From: Isoetes taiwanensis
Taxonomy: Eukaryota > Streptophyta > Lycopodiopsida > Isoetales > Isoetaceae
Assembly: GCA_021234155.1 (NCBI GenBank)
Contig: JAJEKV010000094.1
Coordinates: 3,268,535 to 3,332,534, forward strand
Reading direction: 5' to 3'
Length of the DNA stretch: 64,000 nucleotides
The notes under the pieces are model-generated. The model saw only the letters and a list, made by a program, of their open reading frames with translations, did no database searches and was not told where the DNA came from. Position 1 is the first letter of the stretch, and every line of letters starts with the position of its first letter. Position numbers and translations under genes: made by a program. This document shows positions 1 to 10,254 of the stretch, in pieces.

Positions 1-600
1 CAAAAGAGGAACCTGTCTAGCGTAAAGGCTTGGTAGCCATTAAGCAGAAAAGGTCTCAACCTGCGGATCCCGGTCAATAGTATGAGGAACGGGGCCAAAG
101 ATCTTTGGTGTGTAAAAATTTCGATGGGGCGGAGTAAGTTGAGAGGTCTGGGAGCTGTGGTGTACAATTCAACCTCCTGGTGAGAGTTTTCAGCATTTCT
201 GTGGTCATATTCTCATCCGGTGAATAGAGTAATTTCTGTATCCTGAGCATGTCCATCCATTCTGCATGGCTGAAAATCGAGACGTACGCCTAGGTATTAT
301 GGGCTCTTCTTCTCTGGTCACATTGTCCCATTCGGCACTCCATCGTTTTCGCAACATCCAAGAGGTGAAGTTGGCCATGTCTGCTGTAGTAGCTCTTTGT
401 AAACAAAACCGTAAAGCGCTTCCCAAGGACTGCTTCTTTGTAAAAGCTATGCCTCCGAACTCTTTGTAATAAATCGAAACTCGGTCGGGAGCAAGAAGAA
501 TGATATCTCGCCTTTTAGGTTACTCGAGGTCATTAATTTTGCCATCCCATAATGATTTTTTGAATGCACCGTCACCAAAGGATGATGAGAGGAATTGATG
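1..600. other. Unidentified left-edge region
   Basis: No recognisable gene. Two overlapping short minus-strand frames (426 to 205 and 256 to 74) can be read as one interrupted polypeptide, with a join near residues SHAEWMDML, but I recognise no domain. It could be the end of a gene or repeat that lies mostly outside the window. Nothing else is visible here. Confidence 0.3.
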
Positions 601-683
601 GGACCAGAGAATTTAAGGAAAAGGAAAGCATTTCAATAGAAAAGCTGTTCGAAGGATGTATGTATGTCGGGGAGAAGAGCGAG

Positions 684-765
684 AGAAAGTGAAACACGTG
701 GTGAAACATGTGGTGAAACACATGTCACCACATGTGGTGAAACATGTGGTGAAACATGTGGTGAA
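684..765. repeat. 12-bp tandem repeat, GTGGTGAAACAT unit
   Basis: About six imperfect copies of GTGGTGAAACAT lie in tandem, interrupted by an inverted stretch (CACATGTCACCACATG). The array can therefore fold on itself. The CACCAC/GTGGTG words recur in the 2.87-3.42 kb array and at 4.43 kb, which suggests all three belong to the same decayed element. Confidence 0.75.
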
Positions 766-789
766 CACGGGGCATGTTACATCGGGGAC

Positions 790-1480
790 ATCAAAATACA
801 ATTACATATTACATCGAAGCAAACATATTACATTGAAACAAGGGACATCAAAATACAATTGAGCATGGAATTGAGTTTCTTATATTATTCCCAAACAAGG
901 TAAGACACAACAACATATTCAAAATTTACGAATCATTTTCAACACAAGAATGTGTTCAGCTATTCTTCATCGGACATGCTATCTTCATCGGATAAAACCT
1001 CGGGCACGCGTTTTCTAGAATCTTTTCCTCATCTGCCTTGTCTAGCACATAAGATTCGAGCACCTTTCTTGATCTGCTGCATGGGAACTCGAATAGCACA
1101 AATTTGAGTAGAGAATACAAGTGACTTTGGCTCGTTTGTCAACAACTCATACATCACCTTTGACCGAGGGCTTCTTTCTATAGTAAATGCCCTCCACAAC
1201 GGTTTCACCTTTCATAAACAAGTTTCCATTCTGCTTGAAGTCATTTTCAACTTCAAATTTTGGCTTGGTGCATAGCAACATCCAAAATCTGAGAATCCTC
1301 CTCGTTCCTTTTAGGTGCGAAAGAACAAAGTCGTCTCTTTCTCTAAGTGCTTACGCAAATACATTTGCCAAGGTTGAGTATAGTGGCTGGGTAGACTTGC
1401 GGGTCTCTTCCACATCCGCATGAACATTGGAGGATGGTTCAACGACTACAAAGGTCCCATTCATCTACATACAATTCATT
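790..1480. other. Spacer downstream of the minus-strand transposase gene
   Basis: AT-rich sequence. A short direct repeat, GGGACATCAAAATACAATT, occurs near 785 and again near 842. No recognisable coding sequence; this may be the 3' flank or terminal part of the element at 1.48-4.4 kb. Confidence 0.35.
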
Positions 1481-1481
1481 C

Positions 1482-4235
1482 TCACACATGTCCCATTTTC
1501 CATCCAAACAATTCTTTTAAAAAACATGATAGCTTTACGGTATGTAGTAAGTGTTGGATTTCTATCTTGAATCCATGGACTGAATGAATTTGCCTGGTTT
1601 CTGGAATTGTCTCTGCACCCCAAGCCTTTTTCCTGTTGATATCCTCAGGTTTTATTTCCCAGAAGTATCTCCGAACTTTTCTTCCATTTTCAGTCCACTC
1701 AGATGTACCACATTGAAATTGTTTCTCTGCAATTTTCACCACATCATGGGCATTATCTAGTTTAATGTCAGGATGTTTAAGCTGTAGACCTCGTATCCAT
1801 CTTTTCAATTCTGCTGCCTTCCCATCATGTTCACCTTTTCCATGGTTTGATCCAAAGAAGTTCCACATCATGTTGACCTCTGTATCACAACTGTACCTTC
1901 CAACAAAATAAAATGATCTGGCTGCTTTGAATTGTGATGCAGCACCATCTGAAAATACATAGTGCTGTTTGGGGACATTGCCTTTCTGCTTTAAGTACTC
2001 AAAATGTTTCATAAAACAATGTTGAACAAAAAGTGTGTCATGTTCCCTATCATCCGACACATAGTAGTGTGTTTCCTTCTCAATGGTGTCTATCTGTGGA
2101 TCAACCTGATAGGTTATTTGAACAAATATAGTTATCTGGTTGTTGACCCAGCGCATGGACTGAACTTCATTCTGCTCCTTAAAAGTATAATTCTCTACGA
2201 AGTCAACCACGGATAGGTAAGCATCTCGGGTAAGTTATCAAGGAGTTCTTTGTACTGGCCTGCCTGCCACTTATATCTGAAGTTGTGTAAAGGAAATTTT
2301 GGAAGCTTCTCCAACATTTTGTTCACCAGTGGAAGACTTGCAGTTTCATTGTGTTGGTGAACGAGCTTAGACTTCTTGCTGCCATCTCTGAAATTACGGT
2401 TTTCATAGTCTAGGTATTCCCACTTCACCATGCCACTATCACTAGATTGTTCATGTGGGCAGATAGGGAACTTCTTAATCCCACACTCTTTACACTCACC
2501 CAGAATGCATTCCCTCTTATGGTAAGGTTGGAAGCTAGTTTTCTCACATAAAATTTGTGCTACTTATTTTGTATTCAGACGCCCTGCATTCACCATATAT
2601 GTCTGACCTGCAAAGCTGACAAGTGCAGCTGCAGCTTTTTGGGTGCTTAGTTCTCATACTATTGAAGCCATCTATTAGCATCTGCATTCTAACATGGTAT
2701 ATACAGCAGCAACTATTGAAGTCCTTTACTTTTACAACAAACCATGGTTTCAGCTTTTCAAACATCCTCTGTTTGGTCATAACACTAGGATGTTCCGTCT
2801 TGAATTTCCTGAACAATTGCAACTGCAAGGAAGATAACAAGGTGATCAGCATATTTATTGCACACTACATTTTCCACCACACTAGGCACCACATAGCATA
2901 TATTACAGACATTCATCTTACACCTCCTTATTCACCACACTAGGCACCACAACGCATATATTACATAATTTATTGTACACCATATTTTTCACCACACTAG
3001 GCACCACATAGCATATATTACAGACATTCATCTTACACCTCGTTATTCACCACACTAGGCATCACATAGAATATATTACAGCATTTATTTTACACCATAT
3101 TATTCACCACACTAGGCACCACTGGCACCACACTAGACACCACACTAGGCACCACACCATGTTATTCACCACACTAGGGACCACATAGCATATATTACAG
3201 CATTTATTTTACACCATGTTATTCACCACACTAGGCACCACATAGCATATATTACAGCATGTATTTTACACCATGTTATTCACCACACTAGGCACCACAA
3301 AGCATATATTGACAGCATTTATTTCACACCACGTGCCTCACCACAGCAACCACATATCACAAGCAATCACTAACCACATACCACATACCACATTAACAAT
3401 AAAAAATGTGGTGAAGATGAAGAAATGAAATAACATGTGATTCTTCCAGATAGTGAGTGGCATGATCCTCTCTTACATTTAGTTTCAATCTTAGAACTTA
3501 ACATCCTTTGCATTTGGAGAGACCCTCTTGTTTCGGTCCAAAATTCTTTTCACAAGTTCTATGACAGAATTGGGAATTGCATCTGCTCTTCTAACTCTTT
3601 TGTACAAAACCCATTTCCCCCCTTTGCAATCTATCTCTTCCCTCTTCAATTTTGCTTTGGTAAGATTCCTAGGATGAACACCCAGCAGTTTACCAAAACC
3701 CCGAGCACTGACAGGATTAGTACTTTCGGTATTAATGCTTCCTCTTACGGCCATAGCAAGGCAACTACTCTTGGCTGCTAAAAAGCTGTCATTCTTTGTT
3801 AGACTTCTTCACAAGTTGAATGGAAGCCACCCAGGTTGCTGACCACAATGCTCTTGGCTTGCAAATCTTTCAGCTCTTAAGCCAAGTCAGCCGTCCATTG
3901 TGTCATCCTGCGGATAATCTAGTAAAACCTCTTTCTTATCATTTGTTAGACAAGCCTTTAGTGGTGCTATGAAATGAAGATAACAATTTTAATACCATCC
4001 GATGCCTAGTAGAGGCCGTTCTGGTGGATCCTCCCTCTGCTGATGCAATTTTTGCTAATTCTTCTTTAGCTTCCCTTTGTCTTTTCCTTTGGCGTCTTTT
4101 ATGATCCCGTTCTTGTTCTGGAGTTCTCTTTCTCTTACCTGTGCTCCGGTTTGATATTTTAGGCAGATTTGCTTCCAAATTAAATGATTGAAGGTATGAA
4201 CCGGATTGATCCACAACCGGATTAAGCGCCATAGC
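1482..4235 (-). pseudogene. DDE/RNase H-like transposase-type gene, broken (copy 1)
   Basis: The pieces read right to left on the minus strand. 4232-4000 is a basic N-terminus with an RKR-rich patch. 3790-3430 is a helix-rich segment ending near VSPNAKDV. 2852-2544 has a Cys-rich stretch (CCCIYH, then CxCQLC). 2540-2195 has a CxxxxCxxCG motif. 2210-1482 is the core, with VDFVENY, FSDGAASQFK and NFFGSNHGKGEHDG. The ordered acidic residues and the HGKGxHDG motif fit a transposon-derived RNase H-fold protein seen in plants and invertebrates; I give no family name. The join near 2,200 needs a frame change, and the gap at 2.86-3.42 kb could be an intron filled by a minisatellite. Other breaks lie between pieces. 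It is probably a dead element, though a spliced gene cannot be excluded for some gaps. Confidence 0.6.
2875..3335. repeat. 58-bp minisatellite
   Basis: The core CACCACACTAGGCACCAC recurs at about 2,875, 2,933, 2,991, 3,048, 3,105, 3,166, 3,224 and 3,281, a 57-58-bp period over about eight copies. The unit also carries CATATATTACAG and CATTTATTTTACACC. One unit near 3,120 has an extra short duplication of the core. The array lies between coding pieces of the minus-strand transposase gene, so it is likely intronic or an insertion there. Confidence 0.85.
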
Positions 4236-4296
4236 CGTGTGCTTCAGGAAAGGCGCGGGTGGGTCGTGGGTTTAGAAATCGGTTCGGTGGAGATTG

Positions 4297-4352
4297 GAAT
4301 GGGACGGGTGGCGTAGAAAATTGGAATGGGACGGGTGGCGTAGGAATCGGGT
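4297..4352. repeat. 27-bp tandem duplication
   Basis: Two adjacent copies of a 27-bp unit containing GGAATGGGACGGGTGGCGTA lie just upstream of the minus-strand transposase N-terminus. GC content is high for this area. It could be part of the promoter or 5' leader of that gene. Confidence 0.7.
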
Positions 4353-4489
4353 TGTTGCAGTTCAAGAAATGATTGAATCCGGGCAGTACATGCACTAGGC
4401 GCCAAACAAACATTTAAAATCGCACCACAAATTTGATATCTCCCACCACATTTTTAGGGGGGACAGGGGGGACACCCAGGGTGTTCCAC

Positions 4490-6917
4490 TACAACATGCT
4501 TTCACCCAGATCATTTGCAAGTGTAGGCAATAGAGCTAAGCAAGTGTTGGAGCTTGTCCACTCAGATCTTTGTGGACCAACAGAGGTGTCTGCGTGCCTT
4601 GGTAAGGCAGTATATTTCATCACGTTTATTGATGATTTTAGTCGGAAAACAATTGTCTATTTTCTAACCAAGAAAAGTGATGCTCTTGAGGCTTTCAAAT
4701 TGTATAAAGCATGTGTAGAAAATCAGACAGGGAGGAAGATCAAGCAATTGCGCACTGATGGTGGTGGAGAGTCAGGCAGGGATTCAGCATCAATGCACAA
4801 CGAGGGCTACTCCTCAACAAAACGGTGTTGCGAAGAGGAAGAATCGCACTTTGTGCAATGCGGCAAGAAGTATGCTTGCCGAAAGTCATTTGCCAAAGCA
4901 TTTTTGGGCTGATGCAATTGCTGCAGCAGTTCACGTGCAAAACAGATTGACCACAGTTGCCTTGGATAATGAGATGACTCCAGAAGAAGCTTGGTCTGGA
5001 GAGAAACCGGATGTTTCTCATTTGCGCACCTTTGGATGTACCGCTTATGTACATGTTCCTGAGCATTTGCGCAGAAAATTTGATGCCCGTAGCACCAAAT
5101 GCACTTTCATTGGCTATGCACCTAATCATAAAGCATACTTGTTGTGGGATCAAGAGCGGAAAAAGGTATACACCAGCTCAGAAGTAGTTTTTGATGAGTC
5201 AAATTCTATGTGTATTGATCCACTTGCAGATGGAAACTTCATTCAAGACAAATATCTTGTTCTTGATGATCCTCCACTCGTTGAGCTTCAAGATTTGGGG
5301 CTGAACCAGCAGCAAGATGTGCCTTTGCCAGCAGATGTGCAACAACCCATCAATGATGATCCACCTCATAATCAAGTTCTTCCTTATCCTCGGCTCATTG
5401 GAATGCCCCCTCCTCCTGATCAACCGTTGCCACCACGTAGCAGAACACCTTCTCGTAAAGTTCTTGAAAATGTTGAACTTAATTTGGTTGAATGGTGTTG
5501 CTTGGCAGTGCAAGGTAAACCAGCAAGCATTGAGGAAGCATGGGCTTCTTCTGAAGCTTTACATTGGAAACGGGCAGCTGAGGTAGAGCTCGCATCCATG
5601 GATGCAAACCAGGTATGGAAACTTGCTGATTTGCCCATTGGGCGCAAAGCAGTGGATTGCAAATGGCTATTCACAAAAAAGTACAAGGCTGATGGCAGCC
5701 TTGACAAGTATAAGGCTAGGCTAGTTGCTCGAGGTTTCAGCCAAGTCAAAGGTCTTGATTATGATGAGACATTTTCACCGGTAGTGAGAATGAATAGCTT
5801 GCGTGTTTTGCTTGCCTTAGGAGCCAAATTGGAATGGGAAATTCATCAAATGGATGTGGATACGGCATTCCTGAATGGAGATCTTCTTGAGGACATCTAT
5901 ATGCTGCAACCTCCAGGTTTTGAACTACCCGGCCACGAAAACAAGGTATGTAAACTCCGGAAGGCCATTTATGGCTTAAAGCAGGCGTCTCGGGTTTGGT
6001 ACAAGAAGTTTGATGATGCACTTAAGCATGAAGGATTTCAGGTTGCTACAACAGATTCTAATGTCTACATCAAGTGCATGGGAGGTATGTATTTGATTTT
6101 AGTGCTATATGTGGATGATATGCTTGCAATGGGCAGCAATCTTCTTGATGTTCAAGCACTTAAATCTCAACTAGCTAGCAAGTTTAAGATGAAAGATTTG
6201 GGTGCAGCTAGCTCTTTCTTGGGTATGCAGATACATCGTGATAGGAAGAAGAGGCTAATTCATATCAGCCAACCTCAGTATGCTGAATTTTTGCTTGAGC
6301 AATTTCGCATGGCAGATTGTAAGCCTGTTTCCACGCCAATGGAAGCTGGCCTCAAATTGTTTGAAGATGAACCTGTTTGTGATAATGCGCAGTCATCTTC
6401 TCTACCATATAGGCAGCTTGTTGGGAGTTTGATGTATCTTATGACCATAGCACGACCTGATCTTTGTTTTGCTGTGATTGCATTGAGTCAGTTTAACCAC
6501 TGTTATGAGTTAAAGCATTGGCAGCTAGCAAAGCGTGTTCTTCGCTATTTGCAAGGAACAAAAGAGTATGGAATCTGTTATTATGATAACGGATCAGCAA
6601 GTCTTCATGCATTTACTGATGCAAGTTGGGGCAACAACATGGATTCTCATTCCACTACAGGTAGCACATGCATGTTTTATGGAGGTGCAGTAGGCTGGAT
6701 AAGCAAAAAACAATCTGTTGTAGCACGATCTTCAGCAGAGGCAGAATACATTGCCTTATCTACTGGAGTTGCAGATCTTATTTGGTATGACCACTTGCTT
6801 AATGATGTTGGTATTTCTGCGCAGCAACGTATTCATGTTTATGTGGACAACCAAAGTTGCATGAAAATGGCAGAGCGACCAGGACATCATCCTCGGACAA
6901 AGCAATCATTTCATTAA
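4490..6917 (+). pseudogene. pol: Copia pol: integrase, reverse transcriptase, RNase H
   Basis: Integrase begins at 4,490-4,760 with LELVHSDLCGP, the first Asp region FIDDFSR and RTDGGGE. A deletion with frame change near 4,775 removes the segment between the second catalytic Asp region and QHQCTTRATPQQNGVAKRKN. The long frame 4,758-6,917 then gives the integrase C-terminus, RT with KARLVARGFSQ, QMDVDTAFLNGDL and the catalytic YVDDML, then the connection, and RNase H with TDASWG and SSAEAEY. Just before the usual KHIDVxxHFIR segment the frame stops at 6,917. About 60-70 bp seem deleted, because the ADIFTKPLG tail follows at about 6,940 in another frame. The encoded enzymes copy and insert the element. 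This copy should be inactive. Confidence 0.93.
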
Positions 6918-7041
6918 TCTATTTGCCCACAGGTGCAATGGTTGCAGATATCTTTACTAAGCCACTGGGCACACAAAAGTTTGTACAGTTTAGATCAGCA
7001 CTTGGTGTTATACCATTGCAGTAGCTTCAGATTATCCAGCT

Positions 7042-7052
7042 TGAAAGGGGAG
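7042..7052 (+). promoter_or_regulatory. Polypurine tract of the copia element
   Basis: GAAAGGGGAG abuts the TGTTAGAA start of the 3' LTR. It is the usual plus-strand DNA primer site. Confidence 0.85.
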
Positions 7053-7267
7053 TGTTAGAATATTCAAGCTGTACATTAGATACATTGATGTACATTAGAT
7101 ACATTGATGTACATTAGAAGTACATCATGTACATCTCTGGCCTTTGGCCTTCTGTTTCCGACTGTTGGCCTTTCAGTGCCATTCATTCCATGTACTTATA
7201 GATTACATGCAATACATAGAACATCCAGATTGTTCCTATTCTATCATAGCTGATACGTTTTCCAACA
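7053..7267 (+). repeat. Copia 3' LTR, 215 bp
   Basis: It starts TGTTAGAA and ends TTCCAACA, an imperfect inverted pair matching 7 of 8 bases, as expected for LTR ends. It contains a triplicated TACATTAGATACATTGATG-type motif at 7,071-7,120. No matching 5' LTR is present in the window. Confidence 0.8.
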
Positions 7268-7760
7268 CTTCTTTGGCATGGCCATTTATCAAATTAATCC
7301 ATAGTTATGGTAGTCCATCCTTGTTGCATCTGTTTTTCTTTAATATGACAAATGCTTTTTATCGCGGAATTTGTTATGCACTATGCAAGTATTTGGAAGG
7401 AGTTTTTGAAAATGTGATAAATGATGTTTGAAGTGTTGCATGGAGCTACAATTTTCCATGCATATCCTACAATTTGCTATGCAAATCAAATGTGTTTTTC
7501 ACTAATTTCAATTTATGAACACAAGAGCATTACAGTATAAGTGGATAATTTGCAATTCCCGTTAACAAAAGATGTTATGTAATCTAATACTAAGTGTTCT
7601 TCGTGATGACCTGCGCAAGTTGGAGATTAGAGTATGGGAAGAGCTCTGGAAAAAATCTTTCACTCTTCAAGAGCTCAAACCACACAAAAGTTAATGGGTT
7701 CCAGCAAGTTAAGTTTACACGTAAGTAGGAACAAAAAGGAATGTAATGGGAAATACAAAA
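7268..7760. other. Spacer between copia LTR and GIL1-like gene
   Basis: AT-rich, with no recognisable gene or RNA. It is likely the 3' flank of the GIL1-like gene, which is transcribed toward it. Confidence 0.4.
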
Positions 7761-7762
7761 AA

Positions 7763-8941
7763 TCAGGCCATTCTGAGATTAAGAGACTCGTGAAGCTTTG
7801 GATAGACACAGCTTTTAAAGGCTTGATCTCGAACACGAAATCCAGGTATTACCATAAATCCGACAACTTGCTCTATTTGAAATCCATCCTCATCAACCAC
7901 GCTGACGCTCTCCATAAATCGAGCATCAAATGGAGCGCCATCACTGAACCTGAGCACAGTAGCAGGGCTGGGATAAAAACTGAATGCAACTTTGTGAATC
8001 AGCCAAACTTGTTTTGCCAACTTCGAAAAAGATTCAGTAACTATCACTGATTTCTCTAAATCATTTCTTATTTCAAGCATTAAGTTTGACCACTTCGAAG
8101 AGCAAAACTTCTCCAGATTACCTCTTCTTTCAAGCTTTAACCACTTCGAAGAGCAAAACTTGTAAAATGAAGAATCCTTCAACATATCCTGGACGCTGGC
8201 TTCTCGGAATAGCTCATAGGTTTTAAAAGCCTGCTTTCTCAGCTCTGCTGGGTCTGCCACAGTACAATATCCATCATTTATGCCAAAATCATCATTCTCA
8301 AATCCGCGGAATAATGTTCTGCAAACTATGGATGCAATAAAATACAGCCGGTGCGTTCTCTTAGCAAATATATGAGCGTATTGGCAGGGTTCAACATGGG
8401 GTTGAATAACCTTTGCAAAGGATAATGCAGCCTCTGTTACCCGAGTGATCATGGTCTGTAAAAGAGTAGGAGTGGCAGATGAATCAGAATAAAAATTTCC
8501 AGGATTCTGCACGGCATTTGCAGACTCGATCTCGTCAATTCTGCGCTGAAGGTTCTGATTCAACCTCCTACACTCTGAGAGATCTTCCTCCAGAGCGTTT
8601 CGTAGCTTATGCTTCTGCTTCTGGCTCACCCAATTAATCAAGGCGTTTCCAGGATTTGAAGCTTCAATCTCGTTAATTCTGCGCCGGAGTTTCTCATTTG
8701 AGCTCCTACACTCTGAGAGATCCTCTTCCAGAGCTTTCCGAGCCCTCTGCTCCTCGCTGTGAGCTCTTTTCAAATTCTGCAGTTGGCAAGTTAGTTCAGA
8801 AATTCTGGCCTCAGATTCCTGCTTTTCTTGTGCAGAAGACTCTTGGAATTTACGCAGCTGATCCTCTAAAGTTCGGCTGCCAACGATTAACTCGTTAGAC
8901 CATTGCCGCCAATTCTTAAGGATCGACAAAACAGCCCCCAT
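7763..8941 (-). CDS. GIL1/IRKI-like protein (DUF641), single exon
   Basis: The family of GRAVITROPIC IN THE LIGHT 1 and IRK-interacting proteins acts in signalling and growth in plants. The preferred start is the ATG at 8,941, giving 392 residues. It begins MGAVLS, which fits an N-myristoylation site (Gly2, Ser6). An in-frame ATG at 9,091 would add 50 residues with no conserved look. Residues about 20-150 are coiled coil with an internal duplication (ALEEDLSECR appears twice). The DUF641 core follows at about 155-270: ITRVTEAALSFAK, FAKRTHRLYF, CRTLFRGFEND. The C-terminal part has SKLAKQVWLIHKVAFSF, then FMESV and VIPGF. A short repeat FCSSKW occurs twice, about 18 residues apart. The frame is uninterrupted, so it is probably functional. 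No TATA box is obvious upstream. Confidence 0.88.
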   Translation of the reverse strand: MGAVLSILKNWRQWSNELIVGSRTLEDQLRKFQESSAQEKQESEARISELTCQLQNLKRAHSEEQRARKALEEDLSECRSSNEKLRRRINEIEASNPGNALINWVSQKQKHKLRNALEEDLSECRRLNQNLQRRIDEIESANAVQNPGNFYSDSSATPTLLQTMITRVTEAALSFAKVIQPHVEPCQYAHIFAKRTHRLYFIASIVCRTLFRGFENDDFGINDGYCTVADPAELRKQAFKTYELFREASVQDMLKDSSFYKFCSSKWLKLERRGNLEKFCSSKWSNLMLEIRNDLEKSVIVTESFSKLAKQVWLIHKVAFSFYPSPATVLRFSDGAPFDARFMESVSVVDEDGFQIEQVVGFMVIPGFRVRDQAFKSCVYPKLHESLNLRMA

Positions 8942-8944
8942 CGT

Positions 8945-9635
8945 GCAAATCCTTAAGAAAAAAAGGCGAAAGAGAGTGCGGCGAGCATAAAATCTAAATT
9001 GCCTAGAGCTCAGGGGCGAATCACTACAAGATCTTGTCATTTTTATCCGGCAACACCAAGGTAAAGCTAGGCTCTGTAAGTTAGACAGCAAAGCAGGGAG
9101 TCGATTGAAAAATAATCCCGCCGAGAAGGAATAGAGGACACAAGCTTGAATTCTGATGTTTGCGCTACCTTATGAATGTGTTTTGCTCGCCGGAACTGCC
9201 ATAGCTATGAAGAAGCGGAACCCATAACAAGATCTCCATAGCCGGAGGAACAAGAACTCGCCATAGCCAGTAAATCTGAGTCTAATAGCTTGCGATAGGC
9301 TGCTTAATCTTGCAGCGAAGAAAATGAGTCTAATCCGGCAAAGGAGAATATCAGAGAAATCTAAGCGTGAAATTAGCTTCGGCCGTTTTAGGGGCAAGAA
9401 ATTGGTCCATTCATGAATCAAAGTGCTCGCCATAGCTGTTCAGGCAAGAATTTCCGCCATAGCTGATATAGATCCTATCCATTTTCCTTCTGGCAAAGAA
9501 GATCAGTGAAGAGACGAGTGAGAAACTAAGGATTACATCAGATGCAGCTTCAACAGAAAATATAAACAAGTTCTATGGAAAATCTGAACTAGCCTGAGGT
9601 GGAAGGGTCGAAGAAACAGAGTCAAACAGCTCTGC
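8945..9635. other. 5' flank of the GIL1-like gene
   Basis: Likely promoter and leader of the minus-strand GIL1-like gene. The word GCCATAGC or a close form recurs about five times between 9,195 and 9,465. No coding sequence is recognised. The inverted arm of the next element begins at its right edge. Confidence 0.4.
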
Positions 9636-9636
9636 A

Positions 9637-10250
9637 CGGCTCAAGATATATCTACCCTGGATTCGGGGATCCCGGAGCTCGAGATCCCGTCCTCCGGAAT
9701 CCCCAGGCGTTCTCGACGGGATCCGTTCGGGGACCCCGTTTTCCCGTACTGACACATGCACGTACCTGTCAGGTCGATCCGGGCCGTCCGAAACCCCGTC
9801 GAATCTCCGCCGTCCGCAGAGATCCCCTCCTCCGGGATCACGCTCGGTGATCCCCTCCTCTCACGGGGATCCGAGGGCACGAGTAGATATCCTCTCCAGA
9901 TCGGCCGTGGTGATCCCTCCTCAGGGATCACGCTTCGGTGATCCCCCACTCCTCCGGATCACGGGGCCGGTGGATATTCTCTCGATATAGGCCACAGTGA
10001 TCCCCTCCTCACGGGATCACGAGGGCACTGTTCGATATCCTCTCCCGATATCGGCCCGTGGTGATCCCCTCCTCCGGATCACATCGTGGCGAGTGATCCA
10101 TCCTCGGGATCACCTCCCCGACCCGTTATCCGCCAGCGGCGGACCTGCCCGATATGCCCGCGATGCCGTGGGCGTGTCAAATCGTGGCCGTCGGTTATCT
10201 CGCCTTCCGGAATCACGTCCGTGCAATTCTGAGCCGTCCACGTGGTAGCA
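9637..10250 (+). repeat. Left inverted arm with GATCCC/GGGATC hairpins
   Basis: From about 9,810 the arm is made of repeated hairpins of the form GATCCC-CTCCTCC-GGGATCAC, alternating with GATATCCTCTCC-type blocks. At least six hairpins are visible between 9,820 and 10,115. GC content is far higher than in the interior or the flanks. The match to the right arm is clear to about 10,120 and weak beyond. Confidence 0.8.
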
Positions 10251-10254
10251 TCAA

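Larger units (their letters stand above)
4480..7267 (+). mobile_element. 5'-truncated Ty1/copia LTR retrotransposon
   Basis: The order integrase, reverse transcriptase, RNase H, PPT, 3' LTR is that of Ty1/copia. There is no 5' LTR, primer-binding site, gag or protease, and the integrase zinc finger is missing, so the left end is truncated. The right end has a purine tract (GAAAGGGGAG) directly before the LTR. No target duplication can be tested because the left end is lost. The pol frame is still long (719 codons), so loss of function is probably recent relative to the other elements here. Confidence 0.93.

Noticed and set aside
4485-4500. CACTACAACA as the end of a CACTA transposon.
   Set aside because: Orientation points into the copia element and no partner end exists.
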